Shown here: in pieces, positions 1-5,832 of the stretch | Layout of the letters: each line of letters begins with the position of its first letter | How positions within the stretch are numbered: position 1 is the stretch's first letter | Assembly: GCA_945874195.1 (NCBI GenBank) | Contig: CAMCFW010000075.1 | Span: 1-8,378 of the forward strand | Origin: Chryseobacterium gleum | Lineage (GTDB): Bacteria > Bacteroidota > Bacteroidia > UBA10329 | Direction of reading: 5' to 3' | Length of the DNA: 8,378 bases | Program-made: the position numbers and the translations under genes | The notes under the pieces: model-generated | Databases searched by the model: none | Told to the model about the DNA's origin: nothing | What the model saw: only the letters and a program-made list of their open reading frames with translations

Positions 1-686
1 ACCGACTTGGCCTCGTCCAACCATCCGTTTTCGAGCATGGTGTCAATCCGTAAGTCAATCCTTTGGTTCAATTCTTCTCGCGGCCGCTCCATCCCGATCT
101 TCAATGTTCGGAAAGGTCGCGCCTGCTTTTCGCCTTCATGGAAAGACGAGAATGGTCTTCCGGTGGCAATGCACACCTCCAATGCCCGTATAACGCGCTG
201 CGGATTGTCCACATCCATTTTAGAGAAATGAACAGGGTCGAGCGACCGCAACTGCAACCTGAGCGATTCCAGACCCTCCGTTCGGAGTCGAATGTTCAAT
301 TCCTCTCGTAATGTCGCATCGGCTTTCGGCACGTCATCCAGTCCATCGCAAAGTGCCTTGATATAAAGGCCTGTTCCTCCGCAGCAAACGACCGTATCGT
401 GTTTCTGAAACAGGAAATTCAGGAGAGAAAGCGCTTCGCGTTCGAAAATGCCGGCATTGAATTCATCTTCGATGGAGCGTTCTGCAACGAAGTGGTGCCT
501 GACGCGGGCCAGTTGCACTGAGGTGGGTTGAGCCGTGCCTATCGGAATCTCACCATAGATCTGCCGGCTGTCGGCCGAAATGATCTCTGTTCTTAAGTGC
601 TCCGCGAGTCGGATCGCGAACTCCGTCTTACCCACTGCAGTGGGGCCGCAAACTACAACAAGGGTCTTGGTCGCCTTTGCAGGCAT
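1..686 (-). CDS. miaA: tRNA dimethylallyltransferase MiaA (3' part missing, runs off left edge)
   Basis: MiaA transfers a dimethylallyl group from DMAPP to N6 of A37 in tRNAs that read codons starting with U, the first step of i6A/ms2i6A formation, in the cytosol. No stop codon occurs in this frame before the window edge. The 228 visible codons show the P-loop GPTAVGKT (residues 14-21), SADSRQIY (37-44) with the conserved Asp39 and Ser40, GTAQPT (50-55), a GGTGLYIKAL block (103-112), an NPQRVIRALEV segment, and KIGMERPREELNQRID near the C-terminal side. Family members are about 300 residues, so roughly the last 70 are missing. The ATG at 686 is chosen because it lies just before the P-loop and overlaps the upstream stop codon as TAATG, which suggests translational coupling to the acidic-tailed protein gene. 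The identification is secure; the break is only the window boundary. Confidence 0.96.
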   Translation of the reverse strand, partial: MPAKATKTLVVVCGPTAVGKTEFAIRLAEHLRTEIISADSRQIYGEIPIGTAQPTSVQLARVRHHFVAERSIEDEFNAGIFEREALSLLNFLFQKHDTVVCCGGTGLYIKALCDGLDDVPKADATLREELNIRLRTEGLESLRLQLRSLDPVHFSKMDVDNPQRVIRALEVCIATGRPFSSFHEGEKQARPFRTLKIGMERPREELNQRIDLRIDTMLENGWLDEAKS

Positions 687-1408
687 TACATCAGGTCGTC
701 CATATCAAACGATTCGAAGCCTCGATCGGAGTCTCTTTCCTCGTCATCATCCTCGTCCTCATCGTCTTCGTCAAAATCTTCCTCTTCCTCGGCATCAACA
801 AGATCGTCATCCTCCACTTTTCTGCGTGTGGAGTTCTTCTTTATCAGGTCGAAATCGATGGCAGGTGCCTTCAACTCGCCTTTCTTGCTTGCTTTTTCGG
901 CTTCCTTCTGAATTTTCGCAATCTCTTTTTCTGTAGGGCCTTCCATTTCTTCCTCCTCCACTTCTTCCTCCTCCTGATAGGATCCTGAACCGGATTCAAC
1001 TATCGGTTCGGGCGGTGGCTGGGTGTAATAAGGCGGGTCGCCCTGACTGCGCGAACACTTCGGATAGCTGACGCCCGTATCATCAGGCAATATCTTCTGA
1101 AGTTCAATGGCCAGACCAACAGGTTTGTAGCTGAGCGTGACGCACACGAACCGCTGCCGTGGCATGGAAACGTGATTGACGAACTTCTGGGTATCGCCTT
1201 TCAGTTCGCGGTCCAATTCAACCACAGAATCACCTTCATACCATTGTTGGTCTGAATTAAAATACTCTGCAGGCTGATTTGGCTGGAAATTGAAACTCTT
1301 GACCACTTCGTGATGAAGATCGCCAAAACTCTGTTTTCCAAGCACATCAATGTCACGATATACTTCGTGATCGTCCTCAATATATACTCTGAATCGGTAA
1401 ACTGCCAT
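686..1408 (-). CDS. pRiA4b ORF-3-like (IS1096 passenger TnpR-like) protein with highly acidic C-terminal tail
   Basis: A 240-residue cytosolic protein of unknown function. Residues 3-125 resemble the pRiA4b ORF-3 family, often labelled 'IS1096 element passenger TnpR': it opens with YRFRVYIEDDHEVYRDIDV, continues with an aromatic segment around 47-57, and ends with a PDDTGVSYPKCSRSQGDPP block (108-126), where family members carry a similar Y-P-x-C motif. The family name is historical; no transposase or terminal repeats are present here. A proline stretch (130-135) follows, then an EEEE-rich segment (146-155), a short basic/helical part (161-180, 190-197) and an almost uninterrupted Asp/Glu run (199-229) ending in FESFDMDDLM. 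No signal peptide or membrane segment is seen. It lies 103 bases after the tRNA nucleotidyltransferase gene and overlaps the miaA start by one base, so it is probably co-expressed with miaA. A function in RNA or protein binding is only a guess from the acidic tail. Confidence 0.82.
   Translation of the reverse strand: MAVYRFRVYIEDDHEVYRDIDVLGKQSFGDLHHEVVKSFNFQPNQPAEYFNSDQQWYEGDSVVELDRELKGDTQKFVNHVSMPRQRFVCVTLSYKPVGLAIELQKILPDDTGVSYPKCSRSQGDPPYYTQPPPEPIVESGSGSYQEEEEVEEEEMEGPTEKEIAKIQKEAEKASKKGELKAPAIDFDLIKKNSTRRKVEDDDLVDAEEEEDFDEDDEDEDDDEERDSDRGFESFDMDDLM
947..974. repeat. 13-bp direct repeat within the acidic coding segment
   Basis: The 13-base unit TTCTTCCTCCTCC occurs at 947-959 and again at 962-974, a period of 15 bases or exactly five codons. 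On the coding (minus) strand it encodes the duplicated EEEEV/EEEEM pattern of the acidic protein. It keeps the frame and looks like a local slippage duplication. The plus strand is also strongly pyrimidine-rich here. Confidence 0.7.
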
Positions 1409-1415
1409 AGTGCCG

Positions 1416-1423
1416 CAAAACTA
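1416..1423 (-). promoter_or_regulatory. candidate Bacteroidota -7 element before the pRiA4b ORF-3-like gene
   Basis: On the minus strand the sequence TAGTTTTG matches the Bacteroidota -7 consensus TAnnTTTG exactly. It ends 7 bases before the ATG at 1408, so a transcript from it would have an almost absent leader. No good TTTG -33 element is seen at the expected distance; the upstream stretch is T-rich instead. The match is a short motif in AT-rich DNA and could be chance. Confidence 0.3.
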
Positions 1424-1458
1424 AACGGAAAAAAGAAAAACGTGTAAACGAAATACGT

Positions 1459-1479
1459 GTTCCCATCCGATTTGGGAAC
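1459..1479. other. 7-bp inverted repeat (hairpin) in the 103-base gap after the tRNA nucleotidyltransferase gene
   Basis: GTTCCCA (1459-1465) and TGGGAAC (1473-1479) pair perfectly around a 7-base loop. It lies about 33 bases past the stop codon of the tRNA nucleotidyltransferase gene in the direction of transcription. On that strand no U-tract follows immediately; T-rich stretches (TTTTTC, TTTTTT) begin only about 20 bases later. It may be a weak terminator or a transcript-end stabilising hairpin rather than a classical intrinsic terminator. Confidence 0.35.
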
Positions 1480-1511
1480 GATGCCGATCTGGATGTTTAC
1501 TCTTCAATGGT

Positions 1512-2933
1512 TCAACTCAACTTTAAGCTTACGTTCAGGCCTAAGGCAGCACCTTTTTTCTCCATCAGTTCAATGGCCATTGCTCGGCTGTTCTCGATCT
1601 CACCATCCATTATGGCGTTCTTGATCCCATCTTTGATAAGGCCGATCTGCTTGCACGGACCGATTCCGAATGCTTGCATGATCTCTTCGCCAGAAATGGG
1701 CGGCTGCCAATTCCTCACATGATCCTTCTGCTCCACTTCCTTCATTTTCTGACGGACGATCTCAAAGTTCTTCATGTAGCGTTTCACACGACCATCATCC
1801 TTGCTGGTAATGTCGGCTTCGCACAGCGTCATCAGATCTTCCACGTCTTCGCCAGCTTCAAACAGAAGTCTTCGCACGGCCGAATCGGTGACCACTTCCT
1901 GCACCAAAACGATGGGGCGCAAATGAAGAAGCACCAGTTTCTGCACGTATTTCATCTTCTCATTAAGCGGTAACTTCAGTTCTCTGAAAATTTCAGGAAC
2001 GGCCCGCGCACCACGGTCCTCGTGACCATGGAAGGTCCAACCGACCTTCGGATGAAAGCGCTTGGTGACCGGCTTTTCAATGTCGTGCATGATGGCGGCC
2101 CAACGCAGCCACAGATCATCGGTGTTCTGCGAAATGTTGTCCAACACCTGAAGCGTGTGGTAAAAATTGTCCTTGTGGGCCTTTCCGTTGATCACATCCA
2201 CCCCGAAAAGCTCGGCCATCTTGGGAAAGACGAGCTGCAAAAGCCCGGTGTTGAACAATAGTTTGAACCCTTTTGATGGCACTTTGACCAGAATAATCTT
2301 GTTCAGTTCGTCCGTGATCCGTTCCTGCGAAACGATGGAAATACGTTCGCGATTATCATAAATGGCCTGAAAAGACGCTTCCTCTATCTGAAAATCGAGT
2401 CGCGTAGCGAAGCGGATGGCACGCATCATCCGAAGCGGATCATCGCTGTAGGTTCTCGCAGGTTCAAGTGGGGTTCGCAAAATGCCATTCTTCAGGTCTT
2501 CCACTCCATTGAACGGGTCGACCAATTCGCCCCACGTCCCTTCATTCAGGCTGATAGCCATGGCGTTGATGGTGAAATCGCGCCTGTCCTGATCGTCCTT
2601 GATGGTGCCGTCCTCCACAGCAGGCTTGCGAGAATCTTCCGAATAAGATTCCTTTCGGGCTCCAACGAACTCAACTTCAAGATCCTTGTGATTGATCATG
2701 GCCGTTCCGAAGCGTTTGAAGACGCTGATCTTGGAACCACCCAACCGCTTGGCAACCGATTCTGCCAATTCAATTCCCTTTCCGGTTGAAACGATGTCAA
2801 TGTCCTTGGAGTCGCGACCCAATATGCGATCGCGCACGTAGCCACCTATTACGTATGCCTCCACATTCAGTTCCTTGGCCGACTCGGAAACGAGCTTGAA
2901 TATGGGATGGGTTATGTGTTGCTGCAAATGCAT
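1512..2933 (-). CDS. cca: CCA tRNA nucleotidyltransferase / poly(A) polymerase family protein with HD domain
   Basis: A class II nucleotidyltransferase of 473 residues that most likely adds or repairs the 3'-terminal CCA of tRNAs in the cytosol. The head domain shows GGYVRD (30-35) and the metal-binding DID carboxylates (Asp44, Asp46). RRDFTINAMA (117-126) and DPLRMMRAIRF (165-175) are the nucleotide-selecting and neck motifs. A C-terminal HD phosphohydrolase-like domain follows, with His283-Asp284 in HDIEKP and a GWTFHGHE segment (298-305). The architecture fits Bacteroidota CCA enzymes, which are near this length. Some family members act only as A-adding or poly(A) enzymes, and this cannot be excluded from sequence alone. 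The ATG at 2933 gives a normal N-terminus before the GGYVRD motif. The gene follows the glycosyltransferase by 51 bases and precedes two further minus-strand genes ending in miaA, so two tRNA maturation genes sit on the same strand. Confidence 0.95.
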   Translation of the reverse strand: MHLQQHITHPIFKLVSESAKELNVEAYVIGGYVRDRILGRDSKDIDIVSTGKGIELAESVAKRLGGSKISVFKRFGTAMINHKDLEVEFVGARKESYSEDSRKPAVEDGTIKDDQDRRDFTINAMAISLNEGTWGELVDPFNGVEDLKNGILRTPLEPARTYSDDPLRMMRAIRFATRLDFQIEEASFQAIYDNRERISIVSQERITDELNKIILVKVPSKGFKLLFNTGLLQLVFPKMAELFGVDVINGKAHKDNFYHTLQVLDNISQNTDDLWLRWAAIMHDIEKPVTKRFHPKVGWTFHGHEDRGARAVPEIFRELKLPLNEKMKYVQKLVLLHLRPIVLVQEVVTDSAVRRLLFEAGEDVEDLMTLCEADITSKDDGRVKRYMKNFEIVRQKMKEVEQKDHVRNWQPPISGEEIMQAFGIGPCKQIGLIKDGIKNAIMDGEIENSRAMAIELMEKKGAALGLNVSLKLS

Positions 2934-2941
2934 TGGGGACG

Positions 2942-2970
2942 CGAAATTACCAATACGTTCCTAGTTCAAG
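2942..2970 (-). promoter_or_regulatory. candidate promoter for the tRNA nucleotidyltransferase gene
   Basis: In the 51-base gap upstream of the gene, the minus strand reads CTTG (2970-2967), 17 bases, then TAATTTCG (2949-2942). The second element matches TAnnTTTG with one mismatch, and the first is a partial TTTG -33 element. The -7 box ends 8 bases before the ATG, again predicting a very short leader. This would let the gene be transcribed apart from dapD and the glycosyltransferase. Evidence is weak because both elements are imperfect. Confidence 0.22.
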
Positions 2971-2984
2971 GCGAATGTTCTGAC

Positions 2985-3971
2985 CTACTTCAGGAGCGAT
3001 GTCAATTCGAGCACATCGATTGAATGGGCACACTTGAAATGCCCTTTCGGACAGGCCGCTCTTCCGTGCATGCCGCAGGGGCGGCAATCCAGTTTTTCGC
3101 TGGTCTGAACGATGCTTGACCTGTCGGACAAAGGCGTAAAGCCGAATTCAGGGACGGTGGAACAGAACACTTCGCACATGGGAGCATTGACGGCCGAAGC
3201 CAAATGTACAGGGGCCGAATCGTTGGCGTAATTCATCACGGCATTTTTCATGAGAGCCGCTGTTTCCAGCAGTTTCAGTTTTCCTGACAGGTCGATGGTC
3301 GGGCGTTGGCATTTCCGCGAAATCTCAGCAGTTACCGTAGTATCCGTTGCTGCACCGATCAGGAACACATTCAGATTTTCGGAAATAAGACCGATCAGTT
3401 CAACCCATTTTTCAGAAGGTAACTGCTTTGTGAACCAAACAGAGGTGGGAGCGATCGTGATGTATGGACTTTCCGTGAACTTAGAAATAGCCGCAAAGTC
3501 TGCATCTGATGGATAGAGTTTCGGATCGGTTCTGGTTGATTTTTCGGAAATGAGATCAGCCACACGGTCAACTTCATGGACACGTTCAAATCCTTTCCCG
3601 AACCGATGTTCAACAGATCTGGTGAACAGAAACGATAGCGGATTATTGCTGTATCCGACCTTCTGCTTTGCGCCCGAAAACCCGGTCAGAAAGCCACTGG
3701 AGGCATAGCGCTGAATGTTGAAAACCGCATCATATTTCTTACTGCGGATCTCCTTCAACATTCGGAACAACTCCGCATATTTCGATTGCTGTTTGTTCCA
3801 AACAAGGACCTCGTTCAGAAACGGATGACCATTGAAAAGCGATTGATTGCCGTTACGGACCAAGTAATCGATCTTGGTGTTGGGATGCTCGCAATGCAAC
3901 TTTTCAAGCAGGGCTGTTCCGAGAATGGCATCACCGATAAAGGCGGTCTGAATCACCAGCGCCTTTTGCAT
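2985..3971 (-). CDS. glycosyltransferase family 9 (ADP-heptose:LPS heptosyltransferase-like) protein
   Basis: A 328-residue GT-B enzyme of the family that transfers heptose (or another sugar from a nucleotide-activated donor) to the lipopolysaccharide core on the inner face of the cytoplasmic membrane. The N-terminus LVIQTAFIGDAILGTALLEKL (from residue 5) is typical, with the putative catalytic Asp14. TKQLPSEKW (181-189) and NDSAPVHLASAVNAP (250-264, Asp251) correspond to the donor-binding part. Near the end lie DCRPCG, CPKGHFKC and HSI, giving Cys296, Cys299, Cys307 and Cys314, as seen in many GT9 proteins. The ATG at 3971 is preferred over an upstream TTG at 3974 because it forms a TGATG overlap with the dapD stop codon, implying translational coupling. 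No signal peptide is seen. The exact sugar and acceptor cannot be told from sequence; LPS core synthesis is inferred from the family. Confidence 0.9.
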   Translation of the reverse strand: MQKALVIQTAFIGDAILGTALLEKLHCEHPNTKIDYLVRNGNQSLFNGHPFLNEVLVWNKQQSKYAELFRMLKEIRSKKYDAVFNIQRYASSGFLTGFSGAKQKVGYSNNPLSFLFTRSVEHRFGKGFERVHEVDRVADLISEKSTRTDPKLYPSDADFAAISKFTESPYITIAPTSVWFTKQLPSEKWVELIGLISENLNVFLIGAATDTTVTAEISRKCQRPTIDLSGKLKLLETAALMKNAVMNYANDSAPVHLASAVNAPMCEVFCSTVPEFGFTPLSDRSSIVQTSEKLDCRPCGMHGRAACPKGHFKCAHSIDVLELTSLLK

Positions 3972-4792
3972 CAAACGGCCACGTTAAACTCGCGGAGTGA
4001 ATCGTTGAGCGAGGTCTTCCTATCGGTGCTTTCCTTGCGCTGCCCGATGATCAGGGCGCAGGGAACATGGTACGTTCCAGCAGGGAACTGCTTTGGATAG
4101 GTTCCCGGAATGACCACCGAACGTGGCGGCACATATCCTTTCGTCTCTTTCGGTTCGGAACCGGTAACGTCAATGATCCGCGTGCTCATCGTCAGCACAA
4201 CATTGGCTCCTAGAACAGCCTCCTTACCTACTCTGACCCCTTCCACCACAATGCTACGCGAACCAAGGAAAGCATCGTCCTCAATGATGACAGGCGCGGC
4301 CTGAATCGGCTCCAAAACGCCACCGATGCCGACCCCTCCGCTCAAGTGGACATTCTTACCGATCTGTGCGCACGAACCGACCGTAGCCCACGTGTCGACC
4401 ATGGTTCCGCTTCCAACATATGCCCCAATGTTGACGTAAGACGGCATCATAATAACACCCCTTTCCAAAAACGAACCGTAGCGCGCAATGGCATGAGGAA
4501 CAACCCTGACCCCAGCTTCCTTGTGACCTCTTTTCAACGCGATCTTATCATAAAACTCAAAGGGGCCTACCTCTACGGTCTCCATTTGCTGAATGGGGAA
4601 GTACATGATCACTGCTTTTTTCACCCATTCGTTCACCTGCCAATCATCGCCTTTCGGTTCGGCCACACGGAGTTTACCACCATCGAGCAATGCTACGACA
4701 TCTCTGATGGCCGAAACAGTTTTCTCGGAGGTGAGGAGATCCCGGTTTTCCCAAGCCTGCTCTACAATTGCGCGTAAATCGTTCGTCTGCAT
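3971..4792 (-). CDS. dapD: 2,3,4,5-tetrahydropyridine-2,6-dicarboxylate N-succinyltransferase
   Basis: DapD transfers succinyl from succinyl-CoA to tetrahydrodipicolinate, a cytosolic step of the succinylase route to meso-diaminopimelate and lysine, feeding peptidoglycan and protein synthesis. The 273-residue product matches the usual length (about 270-275). An N-terminal helical domain (1-about 100) is followed by a left-handed parallel beta-helix of hexapeptide repeats (about 107-205), including MVDTWATVGSCAQIGKNVHL (131-150) and GGVGIGGVLEP (152-162), which are nearly diagnostic for DapD. The ATG at 4792 gives the normal N-terminus MQTNDLRAIVEQAW; the same frame stays open upstream into ruvX, but those residues do not resemble DapD. 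The gene is divergent from ruvX with 48 bases between starts, and its stop overlaps the glycosyltransferase start. A near-perfect promoter element lies 4 bases before the start. Confidence 0.97.
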   Translation of the reverse strand: MQTNDLRAIVEQAWENRDLLTSEKTVSAIRDVVALLDGGKLRVAEPKGDDWQVNEWVKKAVIMYFPIQQMETVEVGPFEFYDKIALKRGHKEAGVRVVPHAIARYGSFLERGVIMMPSYVNIGAYVGSGTMVDTWATVGSCAQIGKNVHLSGGVGIGGVLEPIQAAPVIIEDDAFLGSRSIVVEGVRVGKEAVLGANVVLTMSTRIIDVTGSEPKETKGYVPPRSVVIPGTYPKQFPAGTYHVPCALIIGQRKESTDRKTSLNDSLREFNVAV

Positions 4793-4796
4793 GCGG

Positions 4797-4804
4797 CAAA
4801 GATA
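4797..4804 (-). promoter_or_regulatory. candidate Bacteroidota -7 element for dapD
   Basis: The minus strand reads TATCTTTG, an exact TAnnTTTG match, ending 4 bases before the dapD ATG at 4792. The start of transcription would fall at or very near the start codon, predicting a leaderless or nearly leaderless mRNA. No clear TTTG -33 element is seen about 20 bases upstream. Alternatively dapD may start at a later codon, although the present N-terminus fits the family. Confidence 0.45.
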
Positions 4805-4809
4805 ATCCT

Positions 4810-4817
4810 TAACTTTG
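4810..4817 (+). promoter_or_regulatory. candidate Bacteroidota -7 element for the ruvX-def-lipoprotein operon
   Basis: TAACTTTG matches TAnnTTTG exactly, 23 bases before the ruvX ATG at 4841, predicting a leader of roughly 18 bases. TCTG at 4786-4789, 20 bases upstream of the box, is a one-mismatch candidate for the TTTG -33 element and lies inside the first codons of dapD. It is back to back with the dapD element, so RNA polymerase could probably occupy only one of the two at a time. Confidence 0.48.
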
Positions 4818-4840
4818 CCGCGCTTCTGAAAAGCGTGTAA

Positions 4841-5269
4841 ATGGGTAGAATTCTCGCCATAGATTACGGTACGAAACGGGTGGGAATTGCCACCACAGAC
4901 CCGATGCAGATCATTGCTACCGGGCTCACAACCGTGCATCCGAACGAACTGATGGCCTTCCTTAAAAAATACCTGAGCACGGAAAAGGTTGACGGCATTG
5001 TGGTTGGCGACCCAAGACGGATGAACAACGAACCCGCCCAGGCAGCAGCCGGTGCGGACCGCATGACCGAAGACATCCGCAGACAATTTCCAGAGGTTAA
5101 AATTGACCGGATGGACGAACGGTTCACCTCAAAAATGGCCTTCAGCGCCATGATCGAGGGTGGTCTCAAAAAGAAAGCGAGAGCCGATAAAGCCACGGTG
5201 GACAAGGTGAGCGCCACCATCATTCTGCAATCGTATATGGAACAACAGAACAGCGCGAACAGATCATGA
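4841..5269 (+). CDS. ruvX: putative pre-16S rRNA nuclease / Holliday junction resolvase-like protein RuvX (YqgF family)
   Basis: An RNase H-fold nuclease of 142 residues, typical for the family. Homologues are annotated as Holliday junction resolvase-like, and E. coli YqgF is implicated in maturing the 5' end of 16S rRNA. The motifs are MGRILAIDYGTKRVGIA with the first catalytic Asp8, VVGDPRRMNNEP (54-65), DERFTSKMAF (92-101) and the C-terminal VDKVSATIILQSYME (120-134) with Asp121. All expected acidic residues are present, so it should be active. The start at 4841 gives the family's usual N-terminus. It is first in a three-gene operon: its TGA overlaps the def ATG as ATGA. Pairing with def places rRNA maturation and nascent-protein processing in one transcript. 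Confidence 0.95.
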   Translation: MGRILAIDYGTKRVGIATTDPMQIIATGLTTVHPNELMAFLKKYLSTEKVDGIVVGDPRRMNNEPAQAAAGADRMTEDIRRQFPEVKIDRMDERFTSKMAFSAMIEGGLKKKARADKATVDKVSATIILQSYMEQQNSANRS

Positions 5270-5832
5270 GTAAGACCAAGATATTGCCGATCGTTGCCTA
5301 CGGTGATCCCGTTCTGAAAAGGGTTGCTGACGACATTGCGCCTGATTATCCCGATCTCGGACAGTTGGTGGACAACATGTTCGAAACGATGTATGAGGCC
5401 TCAGGGGTTGGCTTGGCTGCTCCCCAGATCGGACTCAGCATCCGGCTTTTTATTGTGGATGCCACTCCTTTTTCTGAAGACCATCCGGAACTTGACGGAT
5501 TTGCCAAAGTATTCATCAACCCGATAATTCTAGAAGAGTCGGGCAAGAAATGGGATTTCAACGAAGGCTGCCTGAGCATTCCGGGCATTCGAGAGGACAT
5601 TTCGAGAAAACCTAATATCGTGCTTGAATATTATGACGAGAACTGGGAGTTGCAAGAGAAGGAATTCGATGGCATGGCCGCGCGCATCATTCAGCACGAA
5701 TATGACCACATTGAAGGCAAACTATTCACCGATCACCTACCGGCTATCCGCAGACGTATGCTGAAAGGAAAATTGGCCGACATCACAAATGGAATTGTTG
5801 ATGTAGAATACAAAATGAAATTTCCAAAATGA
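5266..5832 (+). CDS. def: peptide deformylase
   Basis: A metal-dependent hydrolase that removes the formyl group from the N-terminal methionine of new proteins at the ribosome. All three family motifs are intact in the 188-residue product: GVGLAAPQIG (47-56), EGCLS (100-104) with the metal ligand Cys102, and QHEYDHIEG (143-151) with ligands His144 and His148 and catalytic Glu145. The length and the relatively long insert between motifs I and II (roughly 57-99) are normal for Bacteroidota enzymes. It overlaps ruvX upstream (ATGA) and the lipoprotein gene downstream (ATGA), so all three are probably translationally coupled. Confidence 0.98.
   Translation: MSKTKILPIVAYGDPVLKRVADDIAPDYPDLGQLVDNMFETMYEASGVGLAAPQIGLSIRLFIVDATPFSEDHPELDGFAKVFINPIILEESGKKWDFNEGCLSIPGIREDISRKPNIVLEYYDENWELQEKEFDGMAARIIQHEYDHIEGKLFTDHLPAIRRRMLKGKLADITNGIVDVEYKMKFPK

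Larger units (their letters stand above)
4793..4821. repeat. perfect 9-bp inverted repeat in the dapD/ruvX divergent promoter region
   Basis: GCGGCAAAG (4793-4801) and CTTTGCCGC (4813-4821) are exact reverse complements separated by 11 AT-rich bases. Each arm contains the TTTG part of an outward-facing TAnnTTTG element. The palindrome begins at the base adjacent to the dapD ATG. It may be an operator for a dimeric regulator, or simply the result of two similar promoter cores placed back to back; the shared GCGGC flanks go beyond what the -7 consensus needs. Confidence 0.75.

Noticed and set aside
597..911. Plus-strand open frame encoding a long poly-serine run
   Set aside because: It is the antisense of the Asp/Glu-rich tail codons and the miaA start. 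Serine runs arise automatically from the complement of GAT/GAA/GAG-rich sequence; both minus-strand genes are clear family members.
686..1408. Insertion sequence, suggested by similarity to an IS1096 passenger protein
   Set aside because: No transposase, terminal inverted repeats or target duplications are seen, and the gene is embedded by overlap in a housekeeping operon. The name is inherited annotation.
3972..3974. TTG start one codon upstream for the glycosyltransferase
   Set aside because: The next codon is ATG, which overlaps the dapD stop as TGATG and gives the usual short N-terminus before LVIQTAFIGD.
4821..4835. Small hairpin CGCTT/AAGCG in the ruvX leader
   Set aside because: Only 5 bp with a 5-base loop; too weak to claim as a regulatory structure.
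4793..5086. N-terminal extension of dapD by 98 residues (same frame stays open upstream)
   Set aside because: The extension would overlap the ruvX coding region on the other strand and does not resemble DapD; the ATG at 4792 gives the normal family length and N-terminus.
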